NCBI RefSeq assembly: GCF_001185345.1
Contig: NZ_KQ236743.1
Coordinates: 1,203,263 to 1,267,262 of the forward strand
Source of the DNA: Dorea sp. D27
GTDB lineage: Bacteria; Bacillota; Clostridia; Lachnospirales; Lachnospiraceae
Direction: 5' to 3'
DNA: 64,000 nt
Shown: positions 1-6,581 of the stretch, piece by piece
How the letters are laid out: the number at the start of each line of letters is the position of its first letter
Numbering within the stretch: the first letter of the stretch is position 1
Notes under the pieces: model-generated
Seen by the model: only the letters and a program-made list of their open reading frames with translations
What the model was told of the DNA's origin: nothing
The model's database searches: none
Translations under genes and position numbers: made by a program

Positions 1-225
1 ATACAGCCTTACCGGGAATCCTGCCATGCGGCCATGTACTCTGACACTCAGCCTGGACGGAGCCGCAAAGGGGTCTCCCTGGACATGGTCTATAGACAAT
101 TCATACTTTCCAAAACGGTAGCTTCCCCTCGTCCCCTTATACGCCGGATAACCTTTGTGATCTATACTATATAACAACTGTTTTAAATCTGATTCTGACT
201 TCATACTCTTCTGTTCCTTACCCAT
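1..225 (-). CDS. Predicted ATPase of the ABC class, N-terminal fragment
   Basis: Only the first 75 codons lie in the window; the gene continues past the left edge. The translation carries GYPAYKGTRGSYRF (residues 25-38) and HVQGDPFAAPS (47-57), the N-terminal signature of the 'predicted ATPase of the ABC class' family (Pfam ABC_ATPase), soluble P-loop proteins of unknown cellular role. The P-loop itself is outside the window, so catalytic competence cannot be judged. I used ATG at 225; an in-frame ATG at 204 follows AAGGA and is a fair alternative start. The family call rests on recognition of these motifs. Confidence 0.75.
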   Translation of the reverse strand, partial: MGKEQKSMKSESDLKQLLYSIDHKGYPAYKGTRGSYRFGKYELSIDHVQGDPFAAPSRLSVRVHGRMAGFPVRLY

Positions 226-248
226 ATGATTGATGATCCATGCTGCCT

Positions 249-785
249 TTACAACTCAACGATTCTTGCCCTGTGATGCACGTGTGGCAGGAATTTAGTG
301 AGCAGATCCTTCGTCTTGAACTTCAGATGGCTCGTATTGATGCCGGGGTTGCAGCCAAACCATTCGCTCTCCGCCACTTCCTTATCCACAATCACCTGCA
401 CATAGTCGTCCTCGTCGTTGAGAAGACCTGCCACGCTTGCGGAACCCGGAGTCGTGCCCAGATGTTCCATCATCTTTTCCGGCGGTGCAAACGACATGTG
501 CGATACGCCGAGCTTCTTGCTGAATGACGCCGTGTCAAACGCTTTATCCGCAGGCATGACAAGAAGGAAAAATGTAGTCTTCTTCTGGTTGCAGAGAAAT
601 ACATTTTTACGGATTTCCGTGCCAATCGCCCTGTCCACAGCCGCACATTCTTCCATAGACGCCGCCGGATCATTATCCACACGCTCATACGGAATCTTCA
701 GTTTGTCAAGCGTCTCATACATTTTGCGCTCCAGCGGCATCCTCTCGTCGTCCGGGGCCGTCGTCGTAATCTCACTGATGTACAT
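249..785 (-). CDS. YbaK/ProX-type aminoacyl-tRNA deacylase
   Basis: A 178-residue protein matching stand-alone editing domains of the YbaK / prolyl-tRNA-synthetase-associated family, which remove wrongly attached amino acids (usually Ala or Cys on tRNA-Pro) in the cytoplasm. Visible hallmarks are a conserved lysine in RKNVFLCNQK, followed by a beta-strand LLVMPADK, and the C-terminal GTTPGSASVAGLLND segment, where the GTTPGSAS loop belongs to the family active site. The start at 785 has GGAGG seven bases upstream; the longer frame to 848 has no ribosome site. The exact substrate (PrdX / ProXp-ala type) cannot be read from sequence alone. Confidence 0.85.
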   Translation of the reverse strand: MYISEITTTAPDDERMPLERKMYETLDKLKIPYERVDNDPAASMEECAAVDRAIGTEIRKNVFLCNQKKTTFFLLVMPADKAFDTASFSKKLGVSHMSFAPPEKMMEHLGTTPGSASVAGLLNDEDDYVQVIVDKEVAESEWFGCNPGINTSHLKFKTKDLLTKFLPHVHHRARIVEL

Positions 786-874
786 ATTCATTCCTCCATT
801 ATTTCTATTCTCTTTCAGATTGTCATCACGAGTTACATTATAGAGCAAATCTGTAAAAAAATAAACCCGTATTG

Positions 875-883
875 TGATATAAT
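875..883 (+). promoter_or_regulatory. Extended -10 promoter of the maf-CDF pair
   Basis: TGATATAAT at 875-883 is a perfect extended -10 element 22 bases before the AGAGGAGG ribosome site of the next gene. No good -35 hexamer stands 17 bases upstream, which is usual for extended -10 promoters. Confidence 0.5.
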
Positions 884-920
884 AAATGCAAATTCAGATT
901 TCAAAGAGGAGGTATGCGTT

Positions 921-1502
921 GTGAAATATGTTCTTGCTTCGGCTTCGCCGCGCAGAAAGGAATTATTAACGCAGGCCGGCTTCATCTTTGACGTTATGCC
1001 GGCCGATATAGAAGAAAAAATATCCGGAGGCAATCCCCCGGATATTGTCATGAACCTGGCCCGCCAGAAAGCGCTGCACGTATTCAAGGCACTGCCGGGG
1101 GAGGCGTGCACTGTAATCGGTGCAGACACGGTTGTCGTATACAATGGCGAGATACTTGGGAAACCTTCCGGTGCTGAGGAAGCCTATGACATGCTTTCCC
1201 TGCTGGCGGACCGTACCCATCAGGTTTATACCGGGGTATCCCTCTTAACGGGCAGCGTCAATGCACCGGATATCCGAACTTTTTATGAAAAGACGGATGT
1301 AACGTTCTATCCTGTTACCCGCCAGGAGCTGCAGTCCTACATCATGACAGGAGATCCATTTGACAAAGCAGGAGCCTATGGCATCCAGGGGCCTTTTGCC
1401 ATCCATGTAAAATGTATCAGCGGTGACTATAACAATGTGGTCGGTCTGCCGATAGCGCGTCTGTACCATGAATTATCCAGGAGTATATGCCATGAGCACT
1501 GA
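921..1502 (+). CDS. maf: Maf-family nucleotide pyrophosphatase
   Basis: A 193-residue member of the Maf/YhdE family, which hydrolyses non-canonical or modified nucleoside triphosphates (dTTP/UTP-type activity in characterised members) and is linked to septum formation. The SASPRRKELL signature is at residues 7-16, the catalytic aspartate in GADTVV at 69, and KP at 81-82. Near the C-terminus DPFDKAGAYGIQG closes the nucleotide pocket. The start is GTG at 921, eight bases after AGAGGAGG. The last codons overlap the start of the CDF transporter by 11 bases, so the two are probably translated together. Confidence 0.93.
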   Translation: MKYVLASASPRRKELLTQAGFIFDVMPADIEEKISGGNPPDIVMNLARQKALHVFKALPGEACTVIGADTVVVYNGEILGKPSGAEEAYDMLSLLADRTHQVYTGVSLLTGSVNAPDIRTFYEKTDVTFYPVTRQELQSYIMTGDPFDKAGAYGIQGPFAIHVKCISGDYNNVVGLPIARLYHELSRSICHEH

Positions 1503-2421
1503 TATGCACAGGCAGAAACATGAAAAATCAGCCTTGAAAATCTCACTGGCCGGCGGAACTGTCTTTGTCATACTGGAGTTTATCATGGCTGTGTACACAA
1601 GTTCACAGGCCGTACTTCTTGACGCACTTTACGACGGCGTGGAACTGCTTATGATATTCTTCTCTCTGTTCCTCGTGCCGCTGCTTTATAAGCCGTCAAG
1701 CGAAAAAAGGCCCTTCGGCTATATGCAGATAGAGTCTTTGTTCATGGCTGTAAAGGGCACCATCATGGCCTCGGTGACCGTAGGCCTGATTGTAAATAAT
1801 ATACAGATTATGCTGCACGGAGGACGCCATGTCAGCTTTTCTACCATCGCATATTTCGAACTGTTTGCCTCCGTCCTGAGCGTCGCTGTCATCGTCCTGC
1901 TGCGCCGTATGAACGCCAGGCTTTCTTCTCCGATTGTCAGCATGGAGATTCAGGAATGGAGGATTGATGCGGCTGCTTCGCTTGGAATGACATTTGCCTT
2001 CTTCCTGCCTGCGGTTATCACCTCAGACTCCTTTGCAGCGGTCACCCCTTATCTGGATCAGATCATAGCAGTCGTACTTTCCCTCTTCATGCTGCCTGTG
2101 CCTGTCCGTACTGTCATAACAGGGCTCAGAGACTTGTTCCTGCTTCCCCCCGAGGAAGAGACAGTCTGCCGCATCAAAGAGATTATCACACCGGTTCTGG
2201 ACGCGTACGGATACGACAGGCTGTACTTTGATATCGTCCGGACAGGCAGAAAGCTGTGGATCAGCGTATATATTACATTTGACCGGGACGAGATATCCAT
2301 CTCCCGCTTTAAGATTGTACAGAATCTTATTAATCAGGCACTGGCAAAAGAATTTCAGGACTTCTATTTTGAACTCCTACCAGATATTGAAATTACAGAG
2401 GACAGAGGGCATGACGCCTAG
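1492..2421 (+). CDS. Cation diffusion facilitator (CDF) metal transporter
   Basis: A 309-residue membrane protein of the CDF family, which exports divalent metals in exchange for protons. LLDALYDGVELL in the second membrane segment supplies the DxxxD half-site (D44, D48), and RPFGYMQIES (73-82) is the classic cytoplasmic loop after it. The partner site in the fifth segment reads EWRID (E155, D159), where zinc transporters such as YiiP have HxxxD, so the metal may be Mn or Fe rather than Zn (inference). A C-terminal cytoplasmic domain follows. ATG at 1492 is preferred over 1468 because CAGGAG lies eight bases upstream. It converges with the aminotransferase, leaving only four bases between stops. 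Confidence 0.85.
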   Translation: MSTDMHRQKHEKSALKISLAGGTVFVILEFIMAVYTSSQAVLLDALYDGVELLMIFFSLFLVPLLYKPSSEKRPFGYMQIESLFMAVKGTIMASVTVGLIVNNIQIMLHGGRHVSFSTIAYFELFASVLSVAVIVLLRRMNARLSSPIVSMEIQEWRIDAAASLGMTFAFFLPAVITSDSFAAVTPYLDQIIAVVLSLFMLPVPVRTVITGLRDLFLLPPEEETVCRIKEIITPVLDAYGYDRLYFDIVRTGRKLWISVYITFDRDEISISRFKIVQNLINQALAKEFQDFYFELLPDIEITEDRGHDA

Positions 2422-2425
2422 CTGC

Positions 2426-3661
2426 TTAACCCGCTTTGGCCGTCTGTCCTCCTGCCGCCTCTTCAATGGCTTCTATCATAATGTCCGTGAGTTTATCCAC
2501 ATCCCTCTTTGTGGCTGTCAGCGGTGGAATCATCCTGTTGACGCTGTCACCGATGGCTGTAATCAATGCCCGTCTTTTCAGAGCTGCCCGTTTCACTTCC
2601 CCGGCAATCGGAATATCGTATTCACATCCTGACAGCAGTCCACGTCCCCTCACTTCTATTACATGCGGCAGGGCTGCAAGCTTCTTCTGCAGGTATTTTC
2701 CTACCTTTGCCGCATTTGCGCTCAAGTCATTATCCAGAATCTCTGATATGGAAGCCAGCGCGGCTGCGCATGCAAGCGCATTCCCTCCATAAGTGGAACC
2801 ATGGCTTCCTGTGCCGAGGGCCTCGGCAACTTCCTTCCTTGCACAGCATGCTCCGATAGGCATGCCGCCTCCCATAGCCTTTGCCATGGACACCGCGTCC
2901 GGCCTGACACCATACCCCATATATGCCATCACTGTCCCTGTCCGCCCCCAGCCTGTCTGTACCTCGTCAAACAACAGAAGCATCTCATGGTCGTCACAGA
3001 GCTTCCTGAGCCCTGTCATGAATTCCTGCGTCGCAGGATGCACGCCTCCTTCTCCTTGTACAGGCTCTATCATGACAGCTATCGTATCTGGAGTCACCTT
3101 AGAGGCAAAATCGTCCAGATTGTTGAATTCTGCATAAGTAAAACCAGGTACCACAGGCATAAACCCCTGCTGTATGGCACTATTGGGCTGTCCGGTCGCC
3201 GACATGGCTCCATACGTCCTCCCGTGGAATCCATTTTTTGCGGTGATGATATGATAACGGTTCTTTCCATATTTATCCGTACCGTATTTTCTTGCCATCT
3301 TGATCATACACTCATTCGCTTCCGTACCCGAATTCTGGTAAAATATCTTATCCATTCCTATCGTGTCGCATATCTTCCTGGCAAGCAGCGCCTGAGGCAC
3401 TGTATATGGATAGTTAAACGTATGTACGATATCGTCTGCCTGCTCCTTGATTGCCTGTATAACCTTCTCGTTTCTGTTGCCGGCGCTGTTGACTGCCACT
3501 CCTCCGTAAAAGTCAAGGTAGGCATTCCCTTTTTCATCATAGAGGTACATGCCTTCTGCCCGCTCTGCGACAAAATCATATCTTGGATAAGTCTCTACCA
3601 TGTACTTGTCTGTCAGAGCTTTCAGTTCTCTGGCCGTAAGTCCCGTATCCCTCAGTCTCAT
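2426..3661 (-). CDS. Class-III PLP aminotransferase, ArgD-like
   Basis: A 411-residue fold-type I pyridoxal-phosphate enzyme of the acetylornithine / ornithine / GABA transaminase group, cytosolic. The phosphate-cup motif NSGTEAN is at 110-116, the pyridine-ring aspartate is in LFDEVQTGWGRTG (D232), and the Schiff-base lysine is in SMAKAMGGGMPIGA (K261). Length and motifs fit acetylornithine aminotransferase, but no other arginine biosynthesis gene is adjacent, so the substrate is uncertain. The start at 3661 has GAGGAG six bases upstream; a longer frame to 3730 lacks a ribosome site. Confidence 0.85.
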   Translation of the reverse strand: MRLRDTGLTARELKALTDKYMVETYPRYDFVAERAEGMYLYDEKGNAYLDFYGGVAVNSAGNRNEKVIQAIKEQADDIVHTFNYPYTVPQALLARKICDTIGMDKIFYQNSGTEANECMIKMARKYGTDKYGKNRYHIITAKNGFHGRTYGAMSATGQPNSAIQQGFMPVVPGFTYAEFNNLDDFASKVTPDTIAVMIEPVQGEGGVHPATQEFMTGLRKLCDDHEMLLLFDEVQTGWGRTGTVMAYMGYGVRPDAVSMAKAMGGGMPIGACCARKEVAEALGTGSHGSTYGGNALACAAALASISEILDNDLSANAAKVGKYLQKKLAALPHVIEVRGRGLLSGCEYDIPIAGEVKRAALKRRALITAIGDSVNRMIPPLTATKRDVDKLTDIMIEAIEEAAGGQTAKAG

Positions 3662-3732
3662 ACTAATCTCCTCACTTTCATATGCCGGGCCGTTTCTATT
3701 GTTTCCTGCAGGCCAAATACCTGCAGCCACGC

Positions 3733-3765
3733 AAAAAGACGCCGTATTTAAAATACGACGTCTTC
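3733..3765 (-). terminator. Intrinsic terminator downstream of the PF06541 membrane protein
   Basis: On the minus strand a stem built from AAGACGTCGTATTT and AAATACGGCGTCTT is followed directly by TTTTTG. It lies 83 bases after the stop of the membrane protein at 3848 and before the aminotransferase start. Confidence 0.8.
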
Positions 3766-3847
3766 GTCTGTGACATTATCAGTATATACCTTCCCTGGCT
3801 TTTCGTCAATAGCGGTTTCTAAAGCAGCCATAAGTGACATATTTCCA

Positions 3848-4441
3848 TCATTCTTTAGACAGCTTGTCCAGCAGCTTGTCTTTTACCTGCCATACACGGT
3901 CAGGTATATCTTCTTTCTTCTCCCGGTATAAGGTGATGAAGAAATCTGCCGCATAGACGACAATAACGATGGTTCCGCCTATTTTTCCTATCATAACAGG
4001 GATTACATCCACAATCCCGACTATCATGTTCTGGAGGAACGCAAATAACGCAAGCGTGTAGAACCCCCAGGCGATAGAGCTTTCCAGACATATGATTCCT
4101 TTATAATTAAACGGTTTCCTGCGGTAATCCCACCATATCTCGCCGAATATCTTGTTCATGATACCTGCTGTTATAAATTCTATGGATGTAGCAAGCAGCA
4201 TTCCCATGAAAAACAGCTTCACCGGATGCTCGCTGTATGGCTGCAGCATGAAAAAAACGGTCAGCGCGCCGACTCCATAGATGGGGCAGACCGGGCATCT
4301 AGCGAAACCGCGGTTTGTAATTTTACGGTTGCACAATGACATATAGACCGATTCTACAAACCATCCGAGTATACTGTACACGAGGAACCACAGCACGACA
4401 TGATACGCACTCCAGCCAAATATCACTTTGTTCCACCACAT
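3848..4441 (-). CDS. Putative ABC-transporter type IV membrane protein (PF06541 family)
   Basis: A 197-residue, multi-pass membrane protein. YSILGWFVESVYMS, KITNRGFARCP and CPIYGVGALTV near the N-terminus are the fingerprint of the Pfam family labelled 'putative ABC-transporter type IV' (CmpB-like), common in Firmicutes and without a proven function. Several further hydrophobic segments follow and the tail is basic and charged. ATG at 4441 is chosen because GAGG stands eight bases upstream; the frame can extend to 4483 but with a poorer ribosome site. No ATPase partner is adjacent, so the ABC label is only a family name. Confidence 0.8.
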   Translation of the reverse strand: MWWNKVIFGWSAYHVVLWFLVYSILGWFVESVYMSLCNRKITNRGFARCPVCPIYGVGALTVFFMLQPYSEHPVKLFFMGMLLATSIEFITAGIMNKIFGEIWWDYRRKPFNYKGIICLESSIAWGFYTLALFAFLQNMIVGIVDVIPVMIGKIGGTIVIVVYAADFFITLYREKKEDIPDRVWQVKDKLLDKLSKE

Positions 4442-4497
4442 CTTTACCACCTCACTGTTCTTCCTGAGTATTTCTACCGACATGTTCCATCAACGTA

Positions 4498-4529
4498 AAA
4501 ATAGAGTGTTGTACCCCAACACTCTATTT
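4498..4529 (-). terminator. rpsU terminator
   Basis: A 12-base-pair stem (AATAGAGTGTTG with CAACACTCTATT) with a five-base loop, followed on the minus strand by a run of T. It begins 12 bases after the rpsU stop. Confidence 0.85.
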
Positions 4530-4540
4530 ATCTGCACATA

Positions 4541-4717
4541 TTAGTTATACTTACGTTTTCTAGCAGCTTCAGACTTTTTCTTACGTCTTACACTTGGCTT
4601 TTCGTAATGTTCTCTTTTACGAATTTCCTGCTGAATGCCAGCTTTGGCGCAGTTTCTTTTGAATCTGCGTAAAGCGCTATCTAACGTCTCGTTTTCTTTA
4701 ACGATTACATTTGACAT
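4541..4717 (-). CDS. rpsU: 30S ribosomal protein S21
   Basis: A 58-residue, strongly basic protein, the normal size for bacterial S21, which sits on the 30S platform near the anti-Shine-Dalgarno helix and helps initiation. The reading begins [20 protein letters not shown] and ends [15 protein letters not shown], which is diagnostic. It has its own promoter and terminator and is therefore monocistronic. The GGAGG upstream is 14 bases from the ATG, with a nearer, weaker AGGTG, so initiation may be less efficient than usual or regulated. Confidence 0.97.
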   Translation of the reverse strand: MSNVIVKENETLDSALRRFKRNCAKAGIQQEIRKREHYEKPSVRRKKKSEAARKRKYN

Positions 4718-4795
4718 AGACTCACACCTAACCTCCCTCCAGTCCTATATTGTGCACCATACGACTGTTCGGGTATATTTATTGCACTACATAAG

Positions 4796-4823
4796 ATTAT
4801 ATCACATATTTCTACTACGTCAA
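4796..4823 (-). promoter_or_regulatory. rpsU promoter
   Basis: TTGACG (complement of 4818-4823) and TATAAT (complement of 4796-4801) are separated by 16 bases. The -35 box lies inside the last codons of the upstream permease gene. The leader to the rpsU start is about 70 bases. Confidence 0.8.
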
Positions 4824-6179
4824 TATTTTTTCCGCATTTGCTGTAGTTTTTTTCTTATCCTTATTTTTCTTAACTACAGCATATACCGGAAGTCCCACCA
4901 GCATGATGATGATACTGCCCACGGAAAGTACCGTAGACTGCAGGCCTGACATGAACAGCTGGTTGACGATGACGTACACTCCGCTGACAACCGCAATAAT
5001 CGGTACAACCGGATATAGCGGAACCTTGTAGGTCCTCACCGCATCCGGACGGTCCTTTCTGAGCTTCATTACGCCGATGAAAGTCAAGGTGTAGAACGTC
5101 CAGCTTGAAAATACCGCAAGGTCCGTGAGCAGGTTGAACTGTCCGCTGATAGCATAGACACAGCCGATTCCCCCGACAAGGATGATGGAATTCGTTGGAA
5201 CCTGTGCGTTGTTCAGCCTTGCAAGGTTTTTGCTGAATGGGAAATTGCCTTCCGCCGCCAGGGAATACGCCACCCTGGAACCAGACAGGACAAAACCGTT
5301 GCAGGCGCCGAATACGGATATCATGATTCCTACCGATATGATCTTCCCGCCGATGTCACCGAAGACCTTCAGAGCTACCGCTGATGCAGGTGCCGTAAGG
5401 GATGCCAGTTCGCTTGCCGGCAGTACCCACAGGTACGCGATGTTGATGATGAAATATACGCCCATGATTACGGATACTCCTCCGACAATCGCAATCGGAA
5501 GGTCTCTGCTTGGATTCTTCATCTCTCCGGCAATCGCGCCGACACCGGTCCAGCCCTCAAAGGCAAATAATATGGCAACCATAAGCTGTCCTAGTACGAC
5601 TGCGGGACTCAGACCATCTCCTACCATAGGGCTGAAAATCGGATTGGCGCCGCTGCCCTTTACAAATCCAAAAACCATCAGCAGAACGAGAGGGATCAAT
5701 TTGCATACCGTAAATACGACCTGTATGCTCCCGCCGACTTTGGAGCCAAGATTATTCAAAAATATAATCAGTATGATGATGCCTATTGCGAGCGGCACGG
5801 TAAAGCCATCCCCGATAAAAAGCCCTGCCTGCTGCGCGCAAACGACTGCAAGTGCCGATATCATGGCCGGATAAAAAAGAATCGTCTGCACCCATCCCGC
5901 CAGAAACCCGACAACCGGATTATAAATTTCTTCCAGATACGCCACCATACCCCCCGTCTTCGGTATCATGATTGCCACTTCCGCAAAGGTAAGGGCAGCC
6001 GCAATACTCGCAAGACCCGTAATGACCCAGGCAATCATGCCAAGACCCGGTGCTCCTCCTGTAGCCGTATAAATCGCCTGTGGCTTAAAGAACACGCCGG
6101 ATCCGATAACACAGCCGACAACCAAAGCCATGGCAGTCGCCACACCTAAATTTCTCTTCAATTCCCTTTTCTGCTCCAT
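4815..6179 (-). CDS. APC-family amino-acid permease under glycine riboswitch control
   Basis: A 454-residue inner-membrane transporter of the amino acid-polyamine-organocation superfamily (LAT/YfnA-like), with about twelve hydrophobic segments. The first segment contains VGCVIGSGVFFKP (residues 21-33), the unwound substrate-binding GSG motif of the family. LAT-type permeases exchange or import neutral amino acids; the tandem glycine riboswitch in the leader suggests glycine or a related small amino acid as substrate, in either direction (inference). ATG at 6179 has AAGGAG seven bases upstream; the open frame up to 6272 runs through a palindromic repeat and is not real. Confidence 0.88.
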   Translation of the reverse strand: MEQKRELKRNLGVATAMALVVGCVIGSGVFFKPQAIYTATGGAPGLGMIAWVITGLASIAAALTFAEVAIMIPKTGGMVAYLEEIYNPVVGFLAGWVQTILFYPAMISALAVVCAQQAGLFIGDGFTVPLAIGIIILIIFLNNLGSKVGGSIQVVFTVCKLIPLVLLMVFGFVKGSGANPIFSPMVGDGLSPAVVLGQLMVAILFAFEGWTGVGAIAGEMKNPSRDLPIAIVGGVSVIMGVYFIINIAYLWVLPASELASLTAPASAVALKVFGDIGGKIISVGIMISVFGACNGFVLSGSRVAYSLAAEGNFPFSKNLARLNNAQVPTNSIILVGGIGCVYAISGQFNLLTDLAVFSSWTFYTLTFIGVMKLRKDRPDAVRTYKVPLYPVVPIIAVVSGVYVIVNQLFMSGLQSTVLSVGSIIIMLVGLPVYAVVKKNKDKKKTTANAEKILT

Positions 6180-6197
6180 AATCATTCTCCTTAAATT

Positions 6198-6245
6198 TTC
6201 ATAGGGGTCAGACCCCTTTGTCCACAGGGGTCTGACCCCTATGAA
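6198..6245. repeat. GGGGTCTGACCCC-type palindromic repeat in the permease leader
   Basis: Twenty-base arms TTCATAGGGGTCAGACCCCT and its exact complement are separated by eight bases. Each arm itself contains the smaller palindrome AGGGGTC-AGACCCCT. It lies between the riboswitch terminator and the permease ribosome site. Related units occur at 18522 and 38068. Confidence 0.85.
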
Positions 6246-6270
6246 GATTCTCACACTATTCAGACAATAC

Positions 6271-6313
6271 AAAAGAGGGTATAGGCATACTTATAGTGTA
6301 TCCTATACCCTCT
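6271..6313 (-). terminator. Riboswitch expression-platform terminator
   Basis: A 12-base-pair stem AGAGGGTATAGG with CCTATACCCTCT, followed by TTTT on the minus strand, comes directly after the second glycine aptamer and before the permease. Its 5' arm starts in the last P1 strand of that aptamer (CAGAGGG), which is how glycine binding could prevent terminator formation. Confidence 0.8.
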
Positions 6314-6490
6314 GTATTTTTACCTGAAAGCTTTACTTCTACGGTGGCCTTTAAAGGCTCTTTCCAGAGTTCCATCCACGGCGGGTACCTGAACCTGAAA
6401 GTTTCTTGGAAAGATTAGGTGGCTTTCCAATTGCTTCATCGGTTTTCTGCTGAAAAACAGACAGAAATCTTCCTCGCCGTTTCACTTGGC
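6303..6490 (-). promoter_or_regulatory. Tandem glycine riboswitch
   Basis: On the minus strand two consecutive aptamers are readable. The first (about 6378-6483) is closed by ACGGCG / CGCCGT and carries ACCGATGAAGCAA then CTTTCAGGTTCAGG. The second (about 6310-6372) is closed by CTCTG / CAGAG and carries GGCCACCGTAGAAGTAA then CTTTCAGGTAAAA. These match the conserved glycine core (ACCGAAGNNGCAA and CTCTCAGGNNNAA) with few changes. A terminator follows, so control is transcriptional, and the gene downstream is an amino-acid permease. The class is well known (gcvT RNA); this assignment is by eye. Confidence 0.88.
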
Positions 6491-6504
6491 TTTATTCTTT
6501 TATC

Positions 6505-6533
6505 AGTATATGTGTACCATTTGAATTTGTCAA
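6505..6533 (-). promoter_or_regulatory. Promoter of the riboswitch-permease transcript
   Basis: A consensus TTGACA (complement of 6528-6533) and TATACT (complement of 6505-6510) with a 17-base spacer. Transcription would start near 6497, directly ahead of the first glycine aptamer. Confidence 0.88.
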
Positions 6534-6581
6534 CCATAGTTATTTTTATGACGTTAATCTTCTGACAATGAAGTCTGCAAT

